Assembly: GCF_032854445.1 (NCBI RefSeq)
Contig: NW_027017965.1
Location: 1-64,000 of the forward strand
DNA: 64,000 nt
Source of the DNA: Liolophura sinensis
Lineage: Eukaryota; Mollusca; Polyplacophora; Chitonida; Chitonidae
Direction of reading: 5' to 3'
Below are positions 22,718 through 32,288 of this stretch, piece by piece (the stretch's first letter is position 1; the number at the start of each line of letters is the position of its first letter). The notes below the pieces were generated by a model, which ran no database searches, was not told the DNA's origin, and worked only from the letters and a program-made list of their open reading frames with translations. Both the position numbers and the translations under genes were made by a program.

Positions 22718-25441
22718 GTAAGTTATAGTTATTTTTTTACATATAGGCCTATATAGCTCTGATGACAGGGTTTGTTAAATTCACTGTTGATTAAGTTGTT
22801 TTTTGATGTATACATTTTATTATTTAATTCAGTTGTTTTGCACATCTACCTATTATACAGTTACACGTAAACTTTTGTATGAGGGAATTCTATTTTGCTG
22901 ATTATCATATGTTTTGATCAGATGTAATGATTTATTACTAGGGTATTAAGTTTTTATATCAAATAACATGACCTTGCAATTGCAATGTTCATGTGACCTG
23001 AGTTAATTATAATGTTTTGATTAAATTAATTTAAAACTTATATAAAAACCGTAATGCATGTGAAGCAGTACCATTCTGCATTCTACTTAATTAAATTAAC
23101 TATCTGGTTTGCTGAAAACAGTTTGGTATAGTAATTTAGCCGACTGTTTTGCTGTGGGTACATTGTACTAGACTTATGTACTTCAATATATACAATGTTA
23201 TCTACATGTTTCATTGTCATAAAACATATATCAAAACGTAGCCTTTTTCAAAAATGTAATTTAAGTAGAAGGAGTTGAGAACAACTCTTGAATTTTCTAC
23301 CATAGTTGGCTAATGGATGTATCTAGATGTGGAAAAAATTTCAAAAAGGTGTTCAACTGTCAACATGGGTATCAGTTAAGACAAAAACAAGGTAAAATGT
23401 CTGCTTTTTTGTCCTGGAGCAAAGTTCGGACACCAACTACATGAATAATAATACCTCAAAGTTGTCAGACTTTTTCCGCAAATTGTCATATACATCAATA
23501 ATATTAATAACAAATATCTCCTAAATCTTTCACATGACCTATGGTTCATGGAAAATACAAAATATAGTATATGTGTTGAACAAAACACGATACTTAGGGG
23601 CATATATCTGAAAAAGTATTGAAGATATTTATTTTTTGATTCCATATTCTGAAAGCCAGGGTAGAAAATGCCCTGCAGGTAGATTTTCAGACTTTTAGGC
23701 CCATTGAATTAAAAGTTATTGTCATCCAAAAATGTCTCCAGAACAGATATCCTATTCTCAAGTGTTGAAAATGAACTTTGCAGGGTGTTTTTAGATGGTC
23801 ATATCTCAATAACCACTGGGGAATTGGGGCTTTAACTTGGGAAACGTTCCTCATATATGTCAAGGAATTTTCAAGAATTTTTTTCAGCTAAATGCAAGAG
23901 GGTCACCACAACAACCGGCTGAAGTGACACGCAATGACCCTTATACTGCACCACAAAAAAAAAAATTTGGGCCAATTTGACGTGGAATCACCCATAATGT
24001 AAAGTGTACCTACATGTATAAGGTGGATGCATGTTTGTGTGAGGGAGTTTGCTGGAAGACCACCCATGTAGTGGATTAGAGAACCAAGTTTCTTATACTT
24101 AACACCAGTCTTAACCATTTATGTACAGGACATTAAAAAGACTGCTGGTCAAGACCTAACACAGGCTTGGTGTCAGTACATAGTTATATAATTAACAGGC
24201 CATAGCACTTTGATGTTCTTATCTTAATGTATGTAATCCATCTCACTGATCAAGAGCGACTGATAATTAACTCTGTTAATAGCCCAAATCATGTCATTTA
24301 GCGCTATTAATGTGTAAGCATCCTTCCCTTTGAAAGGGTGCCTTGGTCAGGAATTTTGTAATATTCTTGACCTCTCACACATTTTGATAGGAGATAATTG
24401 TCAGATGTTGGCAGTTTAACACGAGTTCCCCTGTTTACTCAACCTACGCCACTGGCACACTGTACATCATGCATGTGAAAAATTCTTGGTATGACCATAA
24501 AACACAATAAACTAGATAAATAAATAAATAACAGATATATAAATAAACAAATCATTTAATTTCTCAACAGATCTCAAAAATCATTATATATATTGGCAAG
24601 ATTAACGAGATGTAACTGGTAGTTGTGTTGATTTTGATGGCTTTCCTTTCATGGTTGTGGGGGGAAAATCATGGAATGTCATTGTGCCACAAGCCACGAG
24701 AAACAGACAAAAACAAGACAAATGTAAAAGATAATGTGCATTGTGTGTTATATTTAAATTTAGATATAAATTACACAATAACTTTCAAACATCTTCTGTA
24801 GTTTATACTTTATAGGGTCACTTGTTGTAATGGACAATACAACCCTCCAGTAAACTTTTATTTTTGTGTTTCTTATTGATAGATTAACAGCCAGTAATAA
24901 GCTGTCAATATGCTCACATAGTCATCAGTCAGATCACTTTCAGATTTGTTCAAACACCAAAAGAAAAGTATGTAGTGTAAAAAAAATTTTCTGTTCAAAA
25001 TTCTGTCCAACCTTTTTTCCACGTTTTCTAACCCTTTTTCAGGGCAGAGCCCACAGGTTGGTCACACACTCTGTATACTGTCTAACTTTTTCACCAGGTT
25101 ATATATATATATATGTATGTATATACGTTCATACCTTTTCACCAGGTTGTCCAACCTTTTCTCCAGGTTGTCCGACTTTTTCTCCAGGATAAACATATTT
25201 AGTATATATGTCTATGGGGCAGGCCCATAGGACTGTCACACACTCTATATATTGTCCAACCTTTTCTCCAGGATAAACATATTTAGTGTATATGCCTATG
25301 GGGCAGGCCCATAGGACTGTAACACACTCTGTATATTGTCCAACTTTTTCACCAGATTGTCCAACTTTTTCTCCAGGTTGTTCAATCTCTTCTCCAGGTT
25401 GTCCAACCTTTACTCCAGGATAAACATATGTAGTATGTACA

Positions 25442-25490
<49 letters not shown>

Positions 25491-26071
25491 GTATATGTAT
25501 GTATATACCTTCATACCTTTTCACCAGGTTGTCCAACCTTTTCTCCAGGATAAACATATTTAGTATATACGTCCATGGGGCAGACGTCATAGGACTATCA
25601 CACACCTTTTCCCCAGGTTGCCAACCCTTTCCCTAGGTTGTCCAAACCTGTCTCCAGCATGCAGTGGGCATACAATATATAGGCTGGCAAAATTGGTACT
25701 TTAATGTTTTAGAAAACCTCTCAAACAAGTGATGACCATCAATATGTCACCAAACGAAGCAGAATACGACTGCAAAGCTAAAAAAAAATGAACTGCCCTG
25801 CACGAATTGTTATAAGAGAAATTATTGAATTTCAAAATTATCAGCTGAGTACATACGTGTAATTATACTTCAAGTTTTACATGTTCAACTGACATTGTTT
25901 TCATTGGTAACTAAAACAGAAATCAAGATTTAGATGTAACCAGGATTAAACATTGTATATTTAGTACATGTATGAAGTAATTTAAGCTCAGATTTATTTG
26001 TTTTAAGATATTTTATTTAACAATGAGAATTAATGTAATAAACCTGTTCTTAATTTACAATTTCACATCAG
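22718..26071 (+). other. Intron of the two-exon gene
   Basis: About 3.35 kb, AT-rich, with GTAAGT and CAG ends. It contains a SINE tail at 24475-24545 and the minisatellite at 25010-25640. No ORF inside has a recognisable domain. Confidence 0.45.
25010..25640. repeat. Minisatellite with higher-order units and a TA microsatellite
   Basis: Built from a ~21-bp unit like GTTGTCCAACCTTTTCTCCA, interspersed with a longer unit (AGGATAAACATATTTAGTAT then a segment with GGGGCAGGCCCATAGGACTG) that recurs about every 100-150 bp near 25190, 25270 and 25550. A pure (TA)n run lies at about 25443-25480. The peptide-like ORFs across it are consequences of the repeat. Confidence 0.8.
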
Positions 26072-26174
26072 CAAGGAAGATCTTCAGACTCGAGGCAAAT
26101 TAGACCATTTGTCTCAGCGTCTAAGACAGGAGATCAGCTCTGGTGATGCCAAATGGGAGAGGTCATCTTCCTGA
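26072..26174 (+). CDS. Small two-exon gene, exon 2 and stop
   Basis: Begins after a pyrimidine-poor but valid ...CATCAG acceptor. Its first base completes the split codon of exon 1, then 33 codons follow (KEDLQTRGKLDHLSQRLRQE then ISSGDAKWERSSS) to the TGA at 26172-26174. Joined length is 360 nt, 119 residues. An AATAAA at 26321-26326 could be the polyadenylation signal. The Polinton E2 is inserted about 390 bp after the stop, beyond that signal, so the coding region is not interrupted. Confidence 0.55.
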
Positions 26175-26355
26175 TGTGTCTGAACACAGGAATCATACTA
26201 TACGTGAGGTATGTATCCTAAAAGAGCAAGCCAAAGCCCGCATGGACATACACATATGAATTCAGTTGTATTATAATTTATTATGCATGTATACTATATG
26301 ATGAAACTTACTGACAAGGCAATAAATTCATGTACATAATTCTTTATCTTTATTG

Positions 26356-26408
26356 ATTTTGAAATATTTTTGAGTATGGTGTAAAACATCAATAAAATCA
26401 ATAAATAA
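26356..26408 (+). repeat. SINE 3' tail fragment
   Basis: Ends ATATTTTTGAGTATGGTGTA then AAACATCAATAAAATCAATAA, matching the 3' end of the SINE family seen complete at 52281-52556. Confidence 0.45.
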
Positions 26409-26565
26409 TTGATTTCGCCCATGTTTTGTAAAGCAATATTTAACACTAGTATGCACATGGTACAATAACTTGTAAATATTATGAAAAGTTATATAAAGGA
26501 AAAGGATATACAGAAACCAGTAAATACTTTTGGATCAGTGTTTTTGACAAGTTTGGTTGTAAATT

Positions 26566-26626
26566 AGTAGTATAGGGAAGGTGGCTTCTGGCACACCCTC
26601 CCCTTAGCAAATAGAGGCCCCCCAGC
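26566..26626 (+). repeat. E2 left terminal inverted repeat
   Basis: Begins AGTAGTATAGGGAAGG and includes CACCCTCCCCTTAGCAAATA then GAGGCCCCCCAGC. It differs from the right repeat at two positions. Flanked by AAATT. Confidence 0.92.
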
Positions 26627-26686
26627 GGAGGGTCTGACGGCTATCGAAATTTCTTATTAGGTATACAGCGCATACAATGAATAATC

Positions 26687-26935
26687 ATGGGGTCTCCCGT
26701 GCTGGAAACGACCAGCCGGCATATTTGGGTGAAGTTAGTCGGCACGGTGCAATACTTGCGAGGCTAAAAAGAAGTCACCCACAGCATGTTTGAAGACGGC
26801 CGCGTCCACGCGGGCCGGATGCTCGTGCTGAAGCTCTTTATCAACGACGTGTGCGCTTCGGTGGATCACCCCGAGCCCATCCGGCAGTATTATGAAAACC
26901 GGCTGCTGCCCGAGCTAATGAGGCAACAACCCTAA
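26687..26935 (+). CDS. Two tiny in-frame ORFs separated by TAA near the E2 left end
   Basis: ATG at 26687 opens 26 codons to a TAA at 26765-26767. The same frame then has ATG at 26786 and 49 codons to TAA at 26933-26935 (MFEDGRVHAGRMLVLKLFIN at its start). Both ORFs and the intervening TAA are present in E1 (inverted, 522-770), though the second ATG is ATA there. No known domain. It could be the relic of one ~82-codon gene, or a 3' gene fragment kept because it lies in the terminal region. Confidence 0.35.
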
Positions 26936-26946
26936 CCCCCAGAACA

Positions 26947-28218
26947 TCATCCGGAAAGACCGTTTTTCAGCTCTTGCCGAGCTGGTTTTCGGCCGCGATC
27001 TATAAGCTGTTTTTTCGTGCTTTCATCGATCTCTACGGCGTTGAATGCCTTACGAGACTTAGCGCGTATCTCCTGCTTCAGATCAGAGTAGTTCTGGAGC
27101 TCCTGAACGACTTGCCTGTACTCTTCGTCCGAAATAACACCATCAGATAATGCCGTAGATACCTGTGCATGGATGCTGTTAAGTTTAGCCTCAGCCAACA
27201 GCCGTATATCGTTATGTTTCTTGGCCTTTGCGTGAAGTCGGCGGCTAACGAATTTTCCGGTGACATTTAAGACACCGCAAGCTATGGCCGCAGCTTCCAT
27301 GGCCAAGACAGCAGGGGCTGCAATTATTGTTGTGAGTAGTCCCACACCTGCAACCCCTAGTCCCAAACCGGCCGTGAGCATGGCCGAATCAAGGGCCTCG
27401 GCGGCTAAGACACCGCGCCGGTGCTTTTTGTACAAGGTCCAGCGGAGATCTCGCTCAGATTCAAGCTGCCTCTGTATTTCGCTGATATACTGCAGGCGAT
27501 GGGCGTGCGCCACGCCCTCCGGGGGGTTTTCAAACCATGTTTGGGACCGACATCGCTCCCTGCAAAGACCCGTATATCCTCGAGAGAGCTCCGGATGACT
27601 GGATCGCCCTGGGCCTGTAATTTGATCATAAAGTCTGAGCTCCTTTCCATCGTGCTCTACAGGCCACTTTAGTCTCACCCCGGTAATCAAGGAGGAACGG
27701 CGCTGAGAGGCCACGCCAAGTATGATGTTGAAGATAAGTATAGATCCAGGGTTTACTCGTAGCATGGCCGTAGATATGTGCGTGCTAAGACGCACGGCCT
27801 CTACACCCGGCGCTGCAGATAGTGTGAAGTAACCTCTTCCACACAAAGCTATATGACAGTCGCTGGTTGGTACCCACGACACGAAAGTGGCTCCGGAATT
27901 GAAAACTTTTTTCACCAGGGTCCCGTCGGCCTGGACCGTCATCGGGGTCACCTTCACATCTACAAACCAATCGGGGTCGCGAGCTCTGGTAAGAACAAAG
28001 CGGTCTTCAAAGCGAATTAAAGAGAGTTTTTGTTCTTCAATCACCTCAGAAGGCGACCTGCGCTCTTGCTCTACAGAGGATGAGACATCTTGAAGAGAAG
28101 CAAATGTGGCAGGTTCTGCTTGCCCCCTCCGTAATCTTTTTGCGGATGTACTTGCCACTTTGAAACTCAAATTCGTAGATTTTACCTTCCTGACCTTGAA
28201 GTTCGAACTTCGACACAT
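26947..28218 (-). pseudogene. Polinton terminal hydrophobic protein (gene Q), E2 copy, frameshifted near the 5' end
   Basis: Most of the gene is one open frame of about 400 codons. The N-terminal ~200 residues are a soluble, beta-rich part (EDRFVLTRARDPDWFVDVKV region). A helical basic linker (LQYISEIQRQLESERDLRW) follows, then a Gly/Ala-rich hydrophobic segment (AGLGLGVAGVGLLTTIIAAP) and a charged helical tail. The likely true start is the ATG overlapping the stop of the upstream penton-like gene (near 28280, product beginning MSMVDAAGP). The frames change at a short G-run near 28126-28131, so a one-base slip separates the first ~55 codons from the rest. Function unknown; it may be a membrane-associated virion or entry-associated protein, which is inferred only from the hydrophobic block. 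Confidence 0.65.
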
Positions 28219-28284
28219 CTGCCAAGTCGCTTAAAGACAGGCACGCAGACCTGGGACCGGCTGCGTCCACCATACTCATTGTAT

Positions 28285-28960
28285 TTCTAGGGTAGCACTG
28301 AGGTACCCTACATTCATATGCTTGCCGTTTTTGTCTAAAATAGTTACGGTCAAGTGCGTTATATTGTCGGCGCGCAAGGCTTTGTACTGTGGATTGGGAA
28401 ATGAAAACGTCTTCCATCACTTAATCCCTAGATCAGTCACGGAGATGGCCTGAAGTAGTGTGGAACGGCCACTGTAATCTGAGGTTATTCTCACGTTTTC
28501 TGAGGTGTTCAGTTCATCTAAATGCATGAAGATTTCTTTGTGTGAGACCATATTAGATGGCCCATCACCTTCCACAGTCCCCTCTATAGGCTTTTTCCAG
28601 TTGTGGAACCCTAAGATGGGGGCAAGCTTTAGGAGCGTTATGTTGGTCTTTTTAGGGAGGATAAAGTCTAGGCGGCCCGTAGCTTCATTTACTTCCAGAG
28701 AAACCCCACGCGGGCAGAATCTAATCTTGTTCAGCATACAGACATTGTAGTTGCCCGTCGGCACTTCAAAACGTTTGCCATCAAGCAAGAAGCCCGCTCC
28801 GATGGGGATATTCACCCACTTCGAGTGGAATGTTACCTCGCGAAGGGCGATTTTAAGGCAGCTGTCGAGGTTGTTAAGGGCAAGAGGCAGCTCGTACTGT
28901 GACCCATTTTTAATGTCAGTCAATGAGATGAACTTCGAAGCAATCGTGGCAGGTTCTGCT
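28285..28960 (-). pseudogene. Penton-like minor capsid gene, second (duplicated) copy
   Basis: Paralogue of the gene at 29126-29785. It shares, in order, LALNNLD, TFHSKWVNIP, VPTGNYNV, LLKLAPILGF, HKEIFMHLDEL and TSENVRITSD. The layout (beta strands, then a conserved LGF motif, then a terminal strand block) is that of the single-jelly-roll penton proteins of Polintons, my recognition of the family. Two lesions: the initiator ATG has been replaced by AAG at the duplication junction, and an in-frame TGA at 28417-28419 cuts off the last ~40 codons, which are still conserved to the original end near 28285. It is probably not a functional capsid protein. Confidence 0.65.
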
Positions 28961-29129
28961 TGCCCCCCCCCCCCCCCCCCGCAATACTTTTGCGGATGTA
29001 CTTGCCACTTTGAAACTCGAAGGCGTAGATTTTACCTTCCTGGCCTTCGAGTTCGAAATCCGACACATCTGCCAAGTCGTTTAAAGACAGGCACGCAGAC
29101 CTGGGACCGGCTGCGTCCACAATACTCAT
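28920..29129 (-). pseudogene. Truncated 5' end of gene Q, duplicated copy
   Basis: About 50 codons matching the N-terminus of gene Q (SLNDLADVSDFELEGQEGKI and FEFQSGKYIRK), beginning with an ATG that overlaps the stop of the penton-like gene as ATGA. Homology stops at a run of 18 C on the plus strand (28963-28980), which encodes a glycine string. Beyond it the sequence passes into the second penton-like copy. This marks the junction of a tandem duplication of about 0.85 kb. Confidence 0.7.
28963..28980. repeat. 18-base C homopolymer at the duplication junction
   Basis: The corresponding position in the other copy has a G-run of only five. Such a tract is prone to slippage in vivo and to error in sequencing and assembly, so its length should be treated with caution. 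Confidence 0.9.
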
Positions 29130-29785
29130 TGTATTTCTAGGGTAGCACTGAGGTACCCTACATTATTATACTTGCCGTTTTTATCTAAAAGTGCCACGGT
29201 CAAGTGCGTTATATAGTCGTCGCGCAAGGCTTTGTACTGTGGATTGGGAAATGAAACCGTCTTCCCGCAGTTTATCCCTTCACCAGTCAAGGCGACGGCC
29301 CGAAATAGTGTTGAACCGCCACCGAAATCTGAGGTTATTCTCACGTTTTCTGAGGTGCTCAGTTCATCCAAATGTACGAAGACTTCTTTGTGTGTGACCA
29401 AGTTAGGTAGCTGTTCACCCTCCATAGCCCCCCCTATAGGCGCAATCCCGTCGGAGAACCCTAAGATGGGGGCAAGCTCTTGAAGTATTATGAAGGTATT
29501 TTCTGGGAGGGTAAGGACTAAGTGGCCCGTGGCTTCATTCAATCCCAGAGAAATCCCATGCGGGCGGAATATATCCTTGTCCAGCGTACAGACATTGTAG
29601 TAGCCCGTCGGCACTTCAACACGTTTGCCCTCAAGCAAGAAGCCCACTCCAGTGGGAATATTCACCCAGGCTGGGTAGAATGTCATCTCGCGAAGGGCGG
29701 TTTTAAGGCGGCCGTCGAGGTTGTTAAGGGCATGAGGCAGCGTGTGCTGTGCCCCATTTAGAATGTCAGTCAATGTGATGAACAT
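29126..29785 (-). CDS. Penton-like minor capsid protein of the Polinton
   Basis: Start chosen at the ATG 29785-29783 (product MFITLTDILNGAQHTLPHAL...), stop TGA overlapping the next ATG. About 219 residues, the usual size of single-jelly-roll penton proteins in Polintons. Motifs in order: a W in FYPAWVNIP (~40), VPTGYYNVCTL (~60), LQELAPILGF (~105), HKEVFVHLDELSTSENV (~135), then a C-terminal strand block with FPNPQYKALR. It would form the five-fold vertices of the capsid. It is intact, unlike its tandem copy. Its start lies only 10 bp from the start of the divergent plus-strand gene at 29796, so the two share a promoter region. Confidence 0.7.
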   Translation of the reverse strand: MFITLTDILNGAQHTLPHALNNLDGRLKTALREMTFYPAWVNIPTGVGFLLEGKRVEVPTGYYNVCTLDKDIFRPHGISLGLNEATGHLVLTLPENTFIILQELAPILGFSDGIAPIGGAMEGEQLPNLVTHKEVFVHLDELSTSENVRITSDFGGGSTLFRAVALTGEGINCGKTVSFPNPQYKALRDDYITHLTVALLDKNGKYNNVGYLSATLEIQ

Positions 29786-29795
29786 TTTAGCCACG

Positions 29796-30996
29796 ATGAA
29801 CAGCGAGGCTTACAGGTTCAATAGAGAGGCCACTTACAAGGCCGGGGCATTTCATAGTATCCAAACCCACGCAGAGCACAGATGTGTTGGCCAAGTACCG
29901 GCTGCCACAGGTAACCAGCAATGACCTTGTTCGGGCCTGGAACACCAATCCTATGCAATTCTGGCAGAACCAAGTGAACTTCGCCGTCTGGTGCGCAACC
30001 ACGAGCTGCGGCGCCTCTGTAAAAGACCATCTTTTCGCCCCCGACAAACAAATAAGGGCCCTGCACACGTTCCATGTGTATTACCAAGTTAGGCGGATCT
30101 TGGAAGAGATCCAGGCCCCCCTGGCGCAAGACAGAGCGTGGGAGGCATTCAAAAACCCCGATGACGAGAGGGCCTATGAGAGGATTTGTATGGAATTTCG
30201 CGTAGATAAGCACACAGACTGGAGGCGCAGGGGGGTGAATCACGGCTTTGAAGTGGCATATAACTACATAACGAGAAAGGGCTACAGCCCCATTTGGGAT
30301 GGGACCTTCGATGCGAGCAGGATGTCGTTCTCTAGAAAGCTTAGAGTGCTCCACGTCGACTACATCAAGCAGGACACCGAGGAGGCTTGGGCGTCGATCA
30401 TTGCCGACAAATCCCAAGGATTCACGCAGCCGGGCGTAGAGCGCCTAAACGATTCCATCCGGACATACGTGTGGGCTATTCTAGACACCCAAGCGCAAAC
30501 AAGGGCGCGTATTCTAGGCACCGGCACAGCCTTCGACGCGCAAAAACAGTTTGCCGCGAACGTTGAAGACGCTATTTCCTCTCCGATCGACCTTCCGTCT
30601 ACTATCAAACGCTACCAGGACGTGCTACAGTATGCCTGGAGCGCTGTAGACTTTGTGTATGGCATAGGCCTATATATGGCCCCCAGTGACATGCTTCTGC
30701 AGATCGGCCATGTGGCGAACTACAACAACAAAATCGTAGATGTCCAGAAGCTAGGCGCCAATGAGGGTGTGAACGCTAAAGTGCCGCCCACTTTGCACAA
30801 GCGCGCACCTTCCCACGGGATCGTTAAGCCACAAGAAAGCGTCCCACCTTCCCACGTGATCGTTGAGCCACAAGAAAGCGTCCCACCACCCACTGCCGCA
30901 GAACCCCTAAAGGAAAAGAATCACGATGCGGAGAAGACAGCCATCGTCGTTGCTGGGGTTGGTATCGGCTTACTGCTGCTGTGGACTATGCGTTAA
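29796..30996 (+). pseudogene. Polinton protein of unknown function with a C-terminal membrane anchor, frameshifted
   Basis: The first ~25 codons (MNSEAYRFNREATYKAGAFH) and the 370-codon frame from 29884 are in different frames, the change falling near 29870-29885. The main part includes RLPQVTSNDLVRAWNTNPMQ, a charged helical middle, and GIGLYMAPSDML (~285). It then has a proline-rich stalk with two ~18-residue repeats (VPPSHVIVEPQE type) and a final transmembrane helix (AIVVAGVGIGLLLLWTM). I recognise it as a recurrent Polinton gene without assigned function. A tail-anchored virion or membrane protein is plausible. No catalytic motif is visible. Confidence 0.6.
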
Positions 30997-31954
30997 ATAC
31001 TTGCGAACAGCCACGAGCATTAGGCCACCTACTGCGACGACTAGAGCCCAGACATTATCGGCCAGCCACCCAGCCGCTTTCCCGAGAAGGTTCAGTAGCC
31101 AGGACACGATACTGCCAATAATACCCGGAATCGCAGCGGCAGCCTTCCCAGCCAGCTTGCCAAGGGCGCGCGCCAGGGACTGGAGATGCTTTTTCACCCA
31201 CTCTTTAAGACCACGCCCGTTGGATGGAGGTGGTGTTGGCTGGATGCCCCCGCCAGACCCGCCAGTCAGTGCCAACTTTATCGCTAGCCCCAGTGTCGAG
31301 ATCACCGTCCCAGTTGCCATGAGAATGGAGACCACGGCTATTCCCTGCTTCGCCCGTTAAAGAGGCTGCTTCTAGCCGGGCCACCCTCTCGTCCTCGAGA
31401 TTACTTATCCGATCTTTGATCCGGCTCCGGGAGAATTCATCAGGAGCCTCCCCCAGCTTCCGATTTTCTTTTGCGATGTACTTATCGAGACTTGACAGCT
31501 TGGCGAGGTTATTCGCGTGTTCGCCTTCCGAGGTCTGCAGTGCCTTGTCAAGCCCCAGAAGTTCTCGCATGGGAAGAGGAGGGTCGTTTATTGTTTCCAG
31601 AGCCAGCCCGACCTCATTATCTGTCAAGCTTGTTTCCAGTAGTGTGTGGATAGCATCAGAGGTCTTTTTCACTGGTTGGTTTAAATCCTCCAGCGGTATG
31701 GTTTCTGACTCGGTGGCCGCGGCAGCGAGTTCTGAACTCGCTTTCCCCAGGGCTGCGACTACATCCGGATGCAACGATGTCGGTTCTCTTCTGTTCCAGT
31801 ATGTAAAGCCCAGCCCCAGTCGAATAGCATTACCCCCTCCTTTTTTTGAGGCGACTGTTGTGAGGGCTTTCGGTCTACCTGTTAGTTTGTTGATGAGGTC
31901 CACCTCGGGGTACTCCTTGAGTCGCACTTTCCCTTCGCTAATCTCAAAATTCAT
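30970..31954 (-). pseudogene. Coiled-coil plus amphipathic-helix protein of the Polinton, frameshifted with a probable internal deletion
   Basis: Start at the ATG at 31954, which overlaps the stop of the acidic gene as ATGA. The first ~215 codons contain VDLINKLTGRPKALTTVASK and a coiled coil (DKYIAKENRKLGEAPDEFSR and RIKDRISNLEDERVARLEAA). The frame then changes near 31330-31345. The second frame, to 30970, encodes a hydrophobic helix (SILMATGTVISTLGLAIKLA), a Gly/Pro linker, a basic segment (LKEWVKKHLQSLARALGKLA) and two further hydrophobic or amphipathic helices. The tail resembles membrane-disrupting segments of capsid-internal proteins such as those of adenoviruses, which is an inference from composition. 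Confidence 0.55.
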
Positions 31955-32244
31955 GTAATGGCGTGTGAGACTTTGGGAGTGAGTTTATACATCTCCTCCA
32001 AGTTGTTGTAATAACCATTAACGGCTTGCGCTAATATCCTTCCTTCTGGGCATTTGAGGAACTCATCATCAAAGCTTTGTTGCTCGGGAACCACCCCGAT
32101 CTGGACATCACCACCTGCACGGAGAGTGGTCTGCTCGTAGTAGGTTTTGTTGTCCTCTCTGACATCGTCTTGGGCATAGTCCTCTTCGACGTCGTCGTCG
32201 AACGTCCGGTAATCAAAGTCAAAGTCACTGTCAAAGTCTGCCAT
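31951..32244 (-). CDS. Small acidic protein of the Polinton
   Basis: Start chosen at the ATG 32244-32242 (MADFDSDFDFDYRTFDDDVE), 97 residues. The upstream in-frame ATGs would extend it toward the divergent capsid gene. The first ~35 residues are nearly all Asp, Glu, Phe and Tyr; the C-terminal part (EGRILAQAVNGYYNNLEEMY) is helical. Its stop overlaps the next start by four bases (ATGA), suggesting co-expression with the coiled-coil gene. It is divergent from the capsid gene, with 44 bp between starts. Function unknown. Confidence 0.55.
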   Translation of the reverse strand: MADFDSDFDFDYRTFDDDVEEDYAQDDVREDNKTYYEQTTLRAGGDVQIGVVPEQQSFDDEFLKCPEGRILAQAVNGYYNNLEEMYKLTPKVSHAIT

Positions 32245-32288
32245 AATCCTCGGATTTAACATTGCAAGGTATACCTTCAACACACACA

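Noticed and set aside
25129-25605. 158-codon minus-strand ORF with repeated peptide GEKVGQPGEKVGQ
   Set aside because: Translation of the minisatellite and TA run; no other evidence of coding.
28505-29761. Plus-strand ORFs opposite the penton-like genes
   Set aside because: Shadows; the minus-strand frames carry the conserved motifs duplicated in tandem.
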